A stretch of 64,000 bases of DNA, taken from Rhizophagus clarus (lineage: Eukaryota > Glomeromycota > Glomeromycetes > Glomerales > Glomeraceae). The stretch's first letter is position 1, and every line of letters begins with the position of its first letter. This document shows, piece by piece, positions 52,283 to 64,000 of this stretch. The position numbers and the translations under genes were made by a program. Where the stretch lies: assembly GCA_015698045.1 (NCBI GenBank), contig BLAL01000238.1, forward strand, positions 186,001 through 250,000, written 5' to 3'. The notes below the pieces were generated by a model that saw nothing but the letters and a program-made list of their open reading frames with translations, was not told the DNA's origin and searched no databases.

Positions 52283-54130
52283 GGCTTCAATTGAAATGTA
52301 TTGATAAAAATCATAAAAGTAGACCATGTGAATTGAAACTCAATAAAAAATCAAGTAAAACTACACAAATTAAGTATACCAAAGGTCTTGTAAAAAAAGA
52401 ATAAATACATTTTAAAGATTCAATTAAAAACTTTTACAATCTCAAAGATCATGTAGTTTTAAAGGCTTTGAATTTTACTGTTGAAAATAAAGAATATCAT
52501 ATATCATTTGGAAAAGATGATGATGTTAAAAAAAAACAAAAATTACATTTAATGACATATGTACAAGATGTAGAAAATATACCTTATGATACATATTGTC
52601 ATCCCACAACTATAAAATCAACATTACCATAAGAATATGCTATTTCTTAAACATGACAAGAAATTAATACATGCATGGAGAAATTAATACCCATTAATTT
52701 TATTGATTTAAATTCTGCAATCATACAAGAAGATCTGTCAGAAGAACCTGATATAATATACCAAACAATTATTGAACAAGTTGTTAATGCAATTGGAAAG
52801 AGAGCTTATCAAAGTATTAAAAAAATTCTTAAATATATTGTATCATCATATATTAAAGAAGAAAAATTAGATTCTAAAATACCAGTTATTCATCTTCGAA
52901 TATCTGGTAATGAAAGAAATGTTAGGCAAAAGGTAAAGCATGTTATAATTACTGTGGTACTATTAGATAATTCAATGAATCTTTTTAAGTCTGATTATTA
53001 TTATACAATTGTTTTATTTCCAGAGATTGAAAATTATTCAACTTTAAAAGTAGTAGCAACTAAAGTTGCCTACTGAAATTAGGTAGTTTAGGCCAAGGCT
53101 GAAACTTTTTTGTAACTGAAAGTTTAGGCAATTAAAAGTAAATTTATTAAAATTATAATGCCAAAATTATTATCAAAATGCCAAAATTTGGCCAAAATTA
53201 TAAGTTGACTTTAATATCATAATTCTGGTCAAAATAAAGGATTGATATAAAATTTTCTTTTTTAGACTCTTGTATAACTACTGTGTAACTTAATTTTTCA
53301 ATTTTACTGGAAATTAAAATTTTCTTTTTTGGAATTTTGTGTAATATTATATGACTTAATACCGTAATTTTGACCAATTTTTAATTTTAACCAAAATTAA
53401 GAAATAGTTTTGACCTTAATTTTAGAATGGATTTGATTGGCCAAAACTTTTCAGAATTTCCTTTTTAGTTTTGGCAGGCAACCTTAGTAACAACTGCTCT
53501 TATTTAAAAATTATAAAAATTGAGTAATACAGAAATAGTTATTAACAATATTTTTTGGAGGGTTGAGTTTTTTTTAACTCTAACTGGAAATTTCTTTCTA
53601 TCTGTTTAGGTTTAAATGCTGCAAATTCCAATCATTTTTGTTCGTAGTGTGAAATAACTAAAAACCAATATAAAAATGGGAAAAGTGACTGGATGATTAG
53701 TAAATTAATGAGTATTTTAAGTGAAAATTTAACAGCATATTCAGATCATAAATTACTTTCACTTTTTAACATAATCTCACTTAAAAATCATATTTCAGAC
53801 AAGCTTCATATTATGTTACGTATTACTGATCGCTTATAGAAATTAGTTTTACAAGAAATTAAAAATAAAGAATTATTTAATAATATAACTTAAAACATTA
53901 TAATCAAGAAGATGGAAAATCTAAAAATACAGTTTGAATTTTGAAAAATTCATGATACTGATAATTGGAATTATATGTAGTCCTATCTAATCTAATAAAT
54001 GTATATATGATTTCATCACCAAAAAAAAAAAAAAATAATTGGAATTATACCTCTTTAATGGGTGATGATAAACTTTGTGTCCTTTAAAATTTTAATTTAA
54101 CAAAACTTTTTGATCCAGAATATGCTGCTA
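52283..54130 (+). pseudogene. Decayed Glomeromycete repeat gene (transposase-like, IHLRISG family)
   Basis: The only long open part is 52675-53076, with IPVIHLRISGNERNVRQKVK and YYYTIVLFPEIENYSTLK. Upstream fragments (KALNFTVENKEYHISFGKDD) and downstream ones at 53690-53880 (LSENLTAYSDHKLLSLFNII, LRITDRL) fit the same family, which I recognise as abundant in Glomeromycete genomes and probably of transposon origin. It contains many stops and is interrupted by a MITE at 53061-53486. It is dead; the host function, if any, is unknown. Confidence 0.5.
53061..53486. mobile_element. hAT-type MITE (426 bp), TSD GTAGCAAC/GTAACAAC
   Basis: The tips are TAAAGTTGCCTACTGAAA and, inverted at the right, TAAGGTTGCCTGCCAAAA. 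The flanking 8-mers differ at one base. The tips resemble those of the autonomous hAT at 40330 (TAAGGTTGCTTGCC), so that transposase could mobilise it. Confidence 0.7.
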
Positions 54131-54251
54131 GGATTCTGCATGAATCAGATCAGATTAGATTTTAATCTGATCTGATAGATCCAGATTTATCAATTTTAAA
54201 TCTGGATTTGATATTTAGATCTATATTTGAAATCCAAAACTGATCTATGGA

Positions 54252-55126
54252 TAAGGATGGTGCTGCAAATAAGCAATTGCGGAATAATTGCGATTTACGG
54301 TATTGCGGAACATTGCGGATTTTTAAACCTAAATATCCGCAATTCCGCAATCCGCAATTGTCCGCAATTCCGCAAATATTCCGCAATTCCGCAAAGTACC
54401 GCAATTCAATTGCGGAATAATTGCGGAATTGCGGCACATTTGCAGAATTGCGATACATTTGCGGAATTGCAATTTCGCTAAAGCAATCCAAAAAAACGTT
54501 GCGAAACATTTTTTTTAATTAAAATATACTTTAAAAAAACGTTTCGCAACGTTTTTTCTTTAAATTAATTAAAAAAACGTTGCGAAATGTTTTTTTTAAT
54601 TAAATATACTTTGAAAAAACGTTTCGCAACATTTTTTCTTTAAATTAATTAAAAAACGTTGCGAAACGTTTTTTTTTAATTAAATATACTTTGAAAAAAC
54701 ATTTCACAACGTTTTTTCTTTAAATTAATTAAAAAAACGTTGCGAAACGCTTTTTATTAATTAAAATACTTTGAAAAAACGTTTCGCAACGTTTTTTCTT
54801 TAAATTAATTAAAAAAATGTTGCGAAACGCTTTTTATTAATTAAAATACTTTGAAAAAATGTTTCGCAACGTTTTTTCGTTAAATTAATTAAAAAAACGT
54901 TGCGAAACGTTTTTTTTAATTAAAATACTTTGAAAAAACGTTTCACAACATTTTTTCGTTAAATTAATTAAAAAAAACGTTGCGTAAACGTTTTTTTTAT
55001 TAAATCGGTTCAGTAAACTGCCAAAACCGATCAGGTGAATTGCGGAATTGCGGTTCACTAACCGCAATTCAACTCCAAAATCCGCAATATTGCGGATTTG
55101 ATAAATCAATTGCGGCACCATCCTTA
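54252..55126. mobile_element. hAT-type MITE (875 bp), TSD TCTATGGA
   Basis: The tips are TAAGGATGGTGCTGC and, inverted at the right, TAAGGATGGTGCCGC, flanked by TCTATGGA at 54244-54251 and 55127-55134. The interior holds CCGCAATT/AATTGCGG subterminal repeats and an array of palindromic AAAACGTTGCGAAACGTTTT-like units. It inserted into a region of AATCTGAT-type repeats (54140-54240 and 55135-55210), i.e. into another element. Confidence 0.85.
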
Positions 55127-55134
55127 TCTATGGA

Positions 55135-55870
55135 TCCAAATTTAAGATCTAAATCTGATTTGAATTTGATCTGAATCTGATCTAAATCTGATCTAAATCC
55201 AATTTCAGATTAAATCAAATTCAGAATTAAAAACACAAAAAAAACATTTTGCAACATTTTTTCATTAAATTAATCAAAAAACGTGATGAAATATTTTTTA
55301 TTAAAAATATTTAGAAAAAAATGTTACGAAATGTTTTTATATTACAAACACTTTGGATAAACATTTTATAATATTTATTTGTTAAACTAATTAAAAACGT
55401 TTTGCAACATTTTTTTATTAAAAACACTTTAAATAAATATTTTGCAACGTTTATTTGTTTAATTAATCAAAAAAATATTTGCAACATTTTTTTATTAAAA
55501 ACACTTAAAAAAATGGTTCGCAACATTTTTTTGTTAAATTAATTAAAAAAAATGTTGCAAAATGTTTTTTTATTAAAAACACTTTAAATAATCATTTCAT
55601 AATATTTATTCATTAAATTAATTAAAAATAACGTTTTGAACATTTTTTTATTAAAAATACTTAAAAAAAAACATTTTGCAACATTTTTTTGTTAAATTAA
55701 TTAAAAAAATGTTGTGAAATATTTTTTTTATTAAAGACACATTGAATAAACATTGCATAATATTTTATTTGTTAAATTAATCAAAAAAAACATTTTACAA
55801 TATTTTTTTATTAAAAATACTTAATAAAAACATTTTGTAATATTTTTTTATTAAGGGATAGATTGCAACT
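55135..55870. repeat. Degenerate GTTTTGCAACATTTT repeats, remnant of an outer element
   Basis: After AATCTGATTTGAATTTG-like subterminal sequence, units of about 60 bp with ATGTTGCAAAATG/CATTTTGCAACAT motifs are repeated with much divergence. Together with 54140-54243 this looks like an older relative of the 3573-5746 element, split by the MITE above. I did not find its right tip. Confidence 0.5.
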
Positions 55871-56630
55871 CAATAGAATAACAATCTATAATTAATTTTA
55901 TGGGTTTATATTAATAAAAAAACTGTTTTTTAGAATGCGGTATTCTTTATTATTAAAATTTTTTAACAAATAGAAAAAATAGTATAATACAATTCAAGTG
56001 GATAAGAGAAATATTTTACAAAGTTTATATTACACTGGTCAAAATCAATTCTATCAGGTACATATTGGGACTTATATATTGGCAGCTAATCAGATAAATA
56101 TCAGGTATTTTTACATATCGAGTACCCGATTTATTGCACTTCAAAATATGCCTAATTACTAAAACCCTAATATCTAAACTATTGGTCACCGATATGTTAT
56201 TTAATATATATCAGGTACAGTTCTATTTTACATATATCGGGTATCCGATATGTGATACAAATTTTAATATGTTAGATTTCATATTGTATAACGTATTAAA
56301 AAATTTTTTAGTTTACTTTTTTTATAGATTTTTTTTTTAGAAATTTTTAATTCGTTTAATGTAGTTAAAAAATTTTATTGTTTTATTTGTTGAATGCATT
56401 ATCAAGTTATAAATTTTTTGTAAAGCGTTTAAAAGTATAATTATTATTATTAATATTTTTATAATATTACGTATTTTATATTTTATTACAATAAATTAAT
56501 AAAAAAGTTAGTCATTTATAATACAAGTTTAAGAAAAGTTTGCTCAAACTTTTCTTAATCATGATCACATTAGGATCAAAAGAAATAAGGGAAACTGCAA
56601 CCTAAAATAAAGAAAGAAATATTAAAACTG
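55871..56630. other. AT-rich with short GATATC-type repeats, no gene
   Basis: Bases 56035-56260 contain repeated ATATCAGGTAC/GGGTATCCGATATG motifs, perhaps a small MITE. No coding frame is supported. Confidence 0.4.
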
Positions 56631-56639
56631 TTTCTTTAA

Positions 56640-57605
56640 TATTCAAAAAATATCCCTTCCTCCCTCCTTACATTTCAAGTCCAATTTGTCCAAGGAGTCT
56701 GGCAATCTGAAAAAAATAAAGAAAGAAACATTAGTAATGTTTCTTTAATATTAAAAAAAAAATCCTCCACCCTTTCTAACTTACATTCCCAAGTCTGGTT
56801 CATTCAAGAAGGCCAGCAACCTAAAAAAAATAAAGAAAGAAACGTTAGTAACATTTCTTTAATATTAAAAAGAAAATTCCCGCCCTTTCTAACTTACATT
56901 CCCAAGTCCATTTCGTCCAAGAAGACTGGCAACCTAAAAAAAATAAAGAAAGAAACATTAGTAACATTTCTTTAATATTAAAAAAAAATTCCCTACTCTT
57001 TCTAACTTACATTCCCAAGTCCAGTTTGTCCAAAAAGGCTGGCAATCTAAAAAAAATAAAGAAAGAAATGTTAGTAGCGTTTCTTTAATATTAAAAAAAA
57101 ATAACCCGCCCTTTTTAACTTACAATCCTAAGTCTGATTCATCTAAGAAATCTGGCAACCTAAAAAAAAAGAAAGAAACGTTAGTAATATTTCTCTAATA
57201 TTAAAAAAAAATCCTCTGCCCTTTTTAACTTACATTCTCAAGTCCAGTTTGTCCAAGAAGTCTGGCAACCTAAAAAAATAAAGAAAGAAACGTTAGTAAT
57301 GTTTCTTTAATATTAAAAAAAAATCCCCTGCCCTTTTTAACTTACATTTTCAAGTCTGATTCGTCCAAGAAGGCCAGTAACCTAAAAAAAATAAAAAAAG
57401 AAACATTAGTAACATTTCTCTAATATTAAAAAAAATCCTCTTCCCTTTTTAATTTACATTTCTCAAGTCTGGTTTGTCCAAGAAGTCTGGCAACCTAAAA
57501 AAAAATAAAGAAAGAAACGTTAGTAATGTTTCTTTAATATTAAAAAAAAAATTCTTCCATCCCTTCCAATTTACATTTCAAGTCCAGGAGTCTGGCAACT
57601 TAAAA
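56640..57605 (-). repeat. Second tandem array of exon-like cores (nine units, minus orientation)
   Basis: Read on the minus strand, each unit has a pyrimidine-rich tract ending TTTTTTTAG, a core GGTTGCCAGAC(T/C)(T/C) followed by GGAC(A/G)AA and GGACTTG, and then an end in GTAAG. Units recur about every 112 bp between 56667 and 57600. The spacers contain the hairpin-like AAAGAAACGTTAGTAACGTTTCTTT in two halves. The core wording (TTGCCAGAC, GGACTT) matches array 3982-4985 despite different spacers. Confidence 0.75.
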
Positions 57606-58204
57606 AAAAAATAAAAAAAAATTAAAATCGTAAAAATCAATCGATCATGATAATCAATGATCATCAAATTAAATTACAATTTTTTTTTAACCTTTTAACC
57701 TTCATTTTTTCCTTTCCTTTCGTCTTTCTTCTTCTCTCACTCTTTTTGCTACTTCCTTCCTGGCTTCCTCCTTTTTTCGTCTCCTTTTCCCTTTCTTCTT
57801 TTTTTATGCGGTCTTTTGGCTCTTTGATGATGGACTTTGGTAGTCAAAATTAATATTATATATATATAATTTTTTTTTACTTAACAAACGATTTCTAATA
57901 TTCACTTTCACTTCTTTTTTTTAGGCAGACAACTTTGGTCTTTTGCGTGACCTTTAGGTAAGTTGTTATAATATTTTTTTTTCTTTTAAATTTATTTACT
58001 TTACGAATGATTTCTAATATTTGTTTTTTCTTCTTTTTAGGTATTTCTATTTGTTTTCAAACTTCGGAACAATGACAGGTTGTTTTATTTAAGGAGGTTC
58101 TTGACATGTAATAGGTATAGACCTGATTTTTTTTAAAAATACTTGTTTTTTTAACAAACTGTTTCTAATAGTTTGTTTGTTGTCTTTTTTTAGGCGGGTC
58201 TTTC
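57606..58204. other. Pyrimidine-rich stretch with further exon-like borders, no gene proven
   Basis: On the plus strand, tracts ending TTTTTTTAG at about 57922, 58041 and 58193 are followed by short GC-richer segments and GTAAGT-like sequence (57956). The ORF at 57647 is low-complexity Phe/Ser/Leu and not credible. Confidence 0.35.
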
Positions 58205-58420
58205 AGTTCACTTTAATACAATTCATGTGATCTAAAAAAAGTTTTCTTAAAATAATATAACATACAATTCATGTGATCCAAGAAAAGTTCATTCAAACTT
58301 TTCTTAAAATAATATAACATACAATTCATGTGATCCAAAAAAAGTTTGCTCAAACTTTTCTTAAAATAATATTATATACAATTCATGTGATCCAAGAAAA
58401 GTTCACTCAAACTTTTTTTA
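58205..58420. repeat. About 58-bp tandem repeat, four copies
   Basis: ACAATTCATGTGATCC recurs at about 58218, 58263, 58321 and 58378, each followed by AAAAGTT(C/T)..CTCAAACTTTTCTT, a short inverted repeat (AAGAAAAGTTTG pairs with CAAACTTTTCTT). Confidence 0.7.
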
Positions 58421-59078
58421 ATAACTGGATTTTTGAAATTTAAATAGTGAGTTTCACAAAAGTTGTGTTGCAAAACTTAATATATTTTTTTAAACATTTC
58501 TAATTAAAAATATATTATAGGTTTCAAGTGAACATGAAAATGAAAATGGTAAGTTTCATTTATTGTGAAACTGATTATTTTTACTTTTAGTTAATTAGAA
58601 ACTTTTCTAACGTTTCTCTATTTTTTCTTTTTTTAGCAGTTTGTTCTTTAATGTTTTTGGATATACAGATTTATGGTGTATTTTTTATTGATTTTAATTT
58701 TTTATTTTCACGAATTGTTAATTTATGAATTTGTTTTTTATTTTTTTTTAGGTTGCCTTTTGACTTTCATATGATGCGAATTTAGGATTTTTTTAGGATG
58801 CATGATTGTGTAGGTGATGGTTGTGGATAAATAGCAGATAGATTAATGTGAATAATAACAAGTGATAATAATATATAGATAGATAAATATTAGATTAAAT
58901 TTTATATAATATTATAATATGTATATTGCTATAAATAAAAATATTAATAAAACTACTATTATTCAGCCTATTTATCAATAATATTTGGGTAACTGATAGG
59001 TGATTATTAGTAGAACTTAGAAGTATGTTACATTGTATTGCTTTATCAACAAATAATTGATCATAAAATGTTATAATA
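58421..59078. other. AT-rich, no gene seen
   Basis: Contains more TTTTTTTAG tracts (58628 and 58743) but no open frame. Confidence 0.4.
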
Positions 59079-59149
59079 CACAGGTCGAAAGATGTCAAAT
59101 CAAATATCAATCAGTCATCAATCGGGTATCTGATTGATGGTTGATTGGT

Positions 59150-59645
59150 ATCTGATTTATTCAATTTGATACCAATCGGCCTGTCCAATTGATGGCCGAT
59201 TTCTGCCAAAATTCGACACCAATCGGCTACCAATTGGCTAGCCTGATTGATGGTTGATTGATGGTTGATTGATAGTTAATTAATAGTCAATCGATGGTCA
59301 TTTTATGGTTAATTAATGGTCAATTGAGGCCAATTTGATGGGCATTCATGGTCAATTTAATGGTCAATCGATAGTCAGTCAATGGTCATTTTATGGTCAA
59401 TTTGATGGTCATTTGATGGGCATTTATGGTCAATTTAATGGTCAATTGATGGTCATTTTATAGGTCAATTTGATGGTCATTTGATGGTCATTTTATGGTC
59501 AATTTGATGATCAATCAATGGTCAATCAATGGTCATTTTATAGTCAATTTGATGGTTACATTTTATGGTTATTTTATGGTTAATTTGATGGTCATTTGAT
59601 GGTCATTTGATGATGACTGATTGGTAGTTTATTGATGGCAATTGA
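59150..59645. repeat. GGTCAATTTGATGGTCATTT tandem repeats
   Basis: Short units of 10-20 bp (TGATGGTCATT, ATGGTCAAT) are repeated irregularly. No coding frame. They mirror TGATTGG-rich sequence at the other end of the composite element. Confidence 0.7.
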
Positions 59646-60400
59646 TAACTTTTATTAATCATATAACTAATAATAAATTTATTACAGTATATAATATTTA
59701 TTACAGTATATAATATTTATTACAAGTGTAATATTATTAAATAATTAATATCTAAAATAAAAAACATTCATAATTTTTTAAAGTTAGTATAGTAAAGTAC
59801 AAATATAAAAAGTTAGTAATATGAATATATATATAAAAAAAAGAAAAATACGTGATAATGTTAATAAAATATAAATATAAAGGAACATTAGTAAATATAA
59901 AAAAAATAACATTAGTAAATACTAAATATAAAAGAAATAACATTAGTAAATATAAAAGAAATAATATTAGTAAATATAAAAGAAATAATATTAGTAAATA
60001 TAAAAGAAATAACATTAATAAATATTAAAAAAAAAAAGAAGTATAGTGTTAGTAATACTAAAGAGTAAAATAAAATATAGTTCGTATAATGCCAAAAACA
60101 CAATAATCATAAAAATAAAATGTACTTGTAAAAAGAGTAAGGAGAAAGCAGAAAGAAAGTGAGTGTATTTGAAAAAATAAACAAAACGCGTTTAATAATT
60201 TATGCATGTTAAGATCAGATCATGTGCATAAAGATCAGGTCAAATTTTGATTGGTCAATAATAGATAAATAGAGTCGTTTACTATAACAATATTTTAATT
60301 TGTAATTTTATTTATTTAATATATTTAATAAATCTTATTTTATAAAAACTGTGTTAAAATTTAAAAAAACAAAAATAATAAATCATTTGGTATTATATTT
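59646..60400. other. AT-rich, simple AATATAAAAGAAATA repeats, no gene
   Basis: Bases 59920-60020 repeat AACATTAGTAAATATAAAAG; ORFs here (for example 59752-60015 minus) are poly-Phe/Leu/Tyr artefacts of the repeat. Confidence 0.5.
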
Positions 60401-61520
60401 TTACCAGTCCAATATCCACAAGTAATCGAAGCCAGCACCTACAAAAGAAAGAAAGAAAAATTAATTAAAATTTTTAAAAAACGATTTAAAAAAGTAGTTT
60501 TCAAAGCTTTCATTTTTGAAACTTACTGATCAGAGTGCAATCCACATACAAGGAACCTAAGCCAATACCTACAAAAAAAAAAGAAAAAAAAGTAACGTTA
60601 AAAACGTTACTAAAAAAAATTAAAAACAAACCCTTCCCTCTCCATTTACCTTTAATCCAAAGTCCAGTTCGTATGATTCGTCTAGCAATATCGATATCTA
60701 CAAAAAAAAAGAAAGTAACGTTAAAAACGTTACTAAAAAAAGTTTAAAAAAGCCCCCTCCCATTTACCTTTCGCCTAAAGTCTGATTCATGATTCATCCA
60801 GCAATATTGATTCAATCTACAAAAAAAAAGTAACGTTAAAAACGTTACTAAAAAAGATTAAAAAAAACCCTTCCCTTCCCATTTACCTTTCGCCCAAAGT
60901 CCAGTTCGTATGATTTGTCTAGCAATATCGATATCTACAAAAAAAAAGAAAGTAACGTTAAAAATGCTACTAAAAAAAGTTTGAAAAAGCCCCTCCCCAT
61001 TTACCTTTTGCCCAAAGTCTGGTTCATAATTCGTCTGGCAATACCTATAAAAAAAAAATTAATTAAATTTATTAATAATAATAATAATAATAATAGACCC
61101 TTCCGGTCTTCCCTTACCTTAATTTCAAAAATCCAGTCATGTTTTTTGTCTAGCAACCCTACAGAAAAGAAAAAAAACAAACTAGTTAGATTTATTAAAA
61201 AAAAATAACAAAGCTCTTTCCCTTGATCCCCTTACTTCAATTTCAAAAATCCGATCATGTTTTCCGTCCGGCAACCCTACAATAATGAAAAAAAATAAAC
61301 TAAGCTGTCTTCAATAAAAAAAGAGAGAAAGAAACGTTAGTAACTTTTCTTTAATATTAAAAAAAAATCACCTCTCCCTTTTCCAACTAATAACATTCTA
61401 AAGTCTGGGTTCATCCAAGAAGTCTGGCAACCTAATACAAATAAAGAAACATCAGTATATTTCTTTAATATTTAAAAAAACTCCCCTTCCCCCATTCCTT
61501 ACATTCTAAGTCCAGGTTTG
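60400..61520 (-). repeat. Third tandem array of exon-like cores (about ten units, minus orientation)
   Basis: On the minus strand each unit has a pyrimidine tract ending TTTTTGTAG, a core with TTGCTAGACGAA and AACTGGACTTTGG, and an end in GGTAAATG or GGTAAG. Spacers contain GTAACGTTAAAAACGTTAC palindromes. Spacing is about 115-120 bp; the last units (61383 and 61490) resemble array two instead. Confidence 0.7.
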
Positions 61521-61879
61521 TCCAGAAGGCTGTTTTTATTTCATTTCAACAGAATTCATGTCCCGAAAGAATGACCCTAAAGTAAAAAAAAGGACTGTTA
61601 GGTACGTTTCTACAATTAAAATTAAACAAGTTAAACAACACTTTCCCCTTTTCAACCTACCGTTTCATCAAATTTCAGATCTGGAAGGTGCTCTAAAGTA
61701 AAAAAAGAGAAAAGGAATGTTAGTGACATTCCTACAAAAAAAATAAATAAATTAAAAACCCAACCTTTCATGTTTAGGGCGGGTTTATTTTTTCCAACTA
61801 TAAACAATAAAAATGTTTTTTTTTAACCTTTTTTTTTAATAGAAAAAAGATTATCAGTTCAGTAAATTAGTACAATCGG

Positions 61880-62716
61880 TAAGGATGGTGCCACAATTGA
61901 TTGATCAAATCTGCAATATTGTGGATTTTGGAGTTGAATTGCGGCTAGTGACCTGCAATTCCGCAATTCACCTAATCGGTTTTGGCAGTTTACCAAACTG
62001 ATTTAATAAAAAAAACGTTTATGCAACATTTTTTTAATTAATTTAATGAAAAAATGTTGCGAAATGTTTTTTCAAAGTATATTTAATTAAAAAAAACGTT
62101 TTTTCAAAGTATTTTAATTAATAAAAAACATTTCACAACGTTTTTTTCATTAATTTAAAGAAAAAACGTTGCGAAATGTTTTTTCAAAGTATTTTAATTA
62201 AAAAAAACATTTCGCAACGTTTTTTTATTAATTTAAAGAAAAAACATTGCAAAACGTTTTTTCAAAGTATTTTTAATTAAAAAAAATGTTTCGCAACATT
62301 TTTTTCATTAATTTAAAGAAAAAATGTCGCAAAACGTTTTTTCAAAGTATATTTAATTAAAAAAAACATTTCGCAACATTTTTTTAATTAATTTAACGAA
62401 AAAACATTGCAAACTGTTTTTCAAAGTATTTTAATTAATAAAAAACGTTTCGCAACATTTTTTCAATGTATTTTAATTAAAAAAATGTTTCGCAACGTTT
62501 TTTAATTAATTTAAAGAAAAAACGTTGTGAAATGTTTTTTCAAAGTATATTTTAATTAAAAAAAAACGTTTCACAACATTTTTTTGGATTGCTTTAATAA
62601 AAAATATTGCGAAATTGCAAATAATTCGCAATTCCGCAAATATGCCGCAATTCCGCAATTATTCTGCGGTACTTTGCGGAATTGCGGACAATTGCTTATT
62701 TGTGGCACCATTCTTC
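61880..62716. mobile_element. hAT-type MITE, older copy of the 54252 family
   Basis: The left tip TAAGGATGGTGCCAC and right tip GTGGCACCATTCTT match the family at 54252-55126. The flanking 8-mers ACAATCGG and ACGATTGG agree at six of eight bases, so the insertion is older. It has the same CCGCAATT subterminal motifs and CGTTGCGAAACG arrays. Confidence 0.7.
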
Positions 62717-63284
62717 ACGATTGGTAAGTCATATGATGTACTGAAACCGATCGGAATAAAATCTGCAAATCGCAGATTATAGTGAATGCCGAAACTATAT
62801 GTATATCATATGATATACTATGCTGAAACGTCAAAGTAGTTTCGTGGGTTTTAACAGTTTTTGCAGTTTCGCATACACCATCTTGCCAAAACCACTGAAG
62901 CTGAAATAATTTTTTTAAGATTGCAATTACAGATTCTGGAGTTCTGGATTGAAATGATCATCAATCGATCATAAATCAGCAATATAATTGATTACTAACT
63001 GATTGCTGACTGATTGCTGACCGATTACTTACTAAATCTCATCTGACACCAATCAGTCATCAATCTGATATAGCTGATTGATAACTGATAGCTAAATTGA
63101 CACTAATCTGCTATCAATCGGTCACCAATTGGTTATATGACTGATTGGTAACTGATCGAAATTAGTGCCTGATTGAATACCGATAGGTAACAGATTGAAA
63201 GAATTGGCAACCAATCGGTTACCAATCAGTCACCAATCAGTCATATGACTGACTGATGGCCAATTTATTATATTTCGACCTGTG

Positions 63285-64000
63285 ATATGAAAGATGATTT
63301 TGATTTTGCAAAAAAAACTGAAAGATAAAAATTTGCAGCATAATTAGTATATAAAACTGAATAATTACCAAATAACTAATAAAATTTGATAATTTTGTTG
63401 ATCATGTGATTGCATAAATTATTTATTTATCTCCATATTTTTTTTTTTTTTACCAAAAAGCTTTTTCTCTCTTTAAATATTTTATAAAGGTATTTTTTAT
63501 TGAAATTTTTTTTTCTATTATCATGTTATTCTTAATACTCTTATTAATATATTTTTTTAATGTATTTCTTCTTTTCACTAATGTTCTAACTAATAACATT
63601 CTACTATTGATTTTTTTACTTGCCCGTATAAACAAATAAAAAATATATTGTTTATCTAAAAATAAATACAAAGGTATGGAGTTTTTTTTCTCATCATATT
63701 ATTCTTATCACTTTTATTAATATATTTTTCTAATGTATTTTCTTTTACTAACATTTCTACTAACAATATTCTATTATTAAACATTTTATTCCTTTTCTTT
63801 TACTAATACTTTTACTAATACTTCTACTAATATTAACACTAATATTAATACTTATATTTTATATCTTTTTATTGACATTTCTTTTCTACTTTTACTAACC
63901 TTTATATTAATATTAATATTAATACTATAATGTAAAAAAAATTTTATTGACGTTTCTTTTCTTTTGCTAATACTTAGTGAATTTTTATTTATAATATTTT
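63285..64000. other. AT-rich, no gene supported
   Basis: Low-complexity T-rich sequence with repeated CTAATATTAATACT-like units after 63780. The ORF at 63450-63671 (minus) is Lys/Ile-rich with no feature. Confidence 0.5.

Larger units (their letters stand above)
59079..63284. mobile_element. Composite non-autonomous element with CACAGGTCGAAA tips
   Basis: CACAGGTCGAAA at 59079-59090 and its complement TTTCGACCTGTG at 63273-63284 delimit a 4.2 kb segment. Both subterminal zones are made of TGATTGG/ATCAATC-type short repeats (59150-59640 and 62940-63265). Inside are an array of exon-like cores (60400-61520) and a nested MITE (61880-62716). Flanking duplications longer than ATA were not found, so the superfamily is open. 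Confidence 0.5.

Noticed and set aside
57647-57853. 68-codon ORF rich in Phe, Leu and Ser resembling a membrane protein
   Set aside because: Direct product of a TTC/TTT-rich low-complexity tract; no conserved feature.
59752-60103. Hydrophobic repeat ORFs (LLYLLILF)
   Set aside because: Translations of a simple AATATAAAAGAAATA repeat.

Overview
The window looks like a repeat-dense, AT-rich fungal nuclear genome, most likely an arbuscular mycorrhizal fungus (Glomeromycotina; Rhizophagus/Gigaspora type). The evidence is short spliceosomal introns, Crinkler-type effector genes, an F-box/LRR gene, a RING gene and an IQ-motif gene of the kind expanded in those genomes, and very abundant DNA transposons. 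The species cannot be fixed from the sequence.

The main feature is one giant Maverick/Polinton-like element at 9553-51840 (42,288 bp, about 36.5 kb without two later insertions). It has 2.3 kb terminal inverted repeats (TIRs), tips that fold as near-perfect palindromes, and an ACATG target-site duplication (TSD). It carries a protein-primed family B DNA polymerase (45532-49556, minus), an archaeo-eukaryotic primase fused to an SF3 helicase (11877-14870, plus), an A32/FtsK-type packaging ATPase (31329-32066, minus) and a retroviral-type integrase (32133-33788, minus). Unusual parts are a zinc-binding plus PD-(D/E)XK nuclease tail on the integrase; a long Gag-like CCHC protein with a retropepsin domain where a jelly-roll capsid gene would be expected; a second free-standing retropepsin; and a tyrosine-recombinase-like gene. 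Both TIRs run into the first codons of the primase and polymerase genes, so the two enzymes share one N-terminus, which contains a canonical PCNA-binding (PIP) box.

Cargo in the left and middle part includes F-box/LRR, SAM-nuclease, Crinkler ATPase, RING, IQ-motif, coiled-coil and small zinc proteins. The two intron-containing Crinkler-type genes are intact and each has a GTGCGACA motif about 110 bp upstream. Most other element genes are broken by in-frame stops; nearly all are one C-to-T change away from Arg or Gln codons, and only two or three frameshifts are seen. Two hAT-type insertions with perfect 8-bp TSDs each split an element ORF; one encodes an intact 735-residue transposase.

Left flank: a spliced pogo/Tigger transposase (142-1946), a 2.2 kb non-autonomous hAT-like element containing a tandem array of exon-like cores, and a decayed DNA transposon. 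Right flank: a decayed Glomeromycete-type repeat gene, several hAT-type MITEs, and two more arrays of exon-like cores bounded by splice-site-like sequence. No RNA genes or CRISPR arrays were seen.
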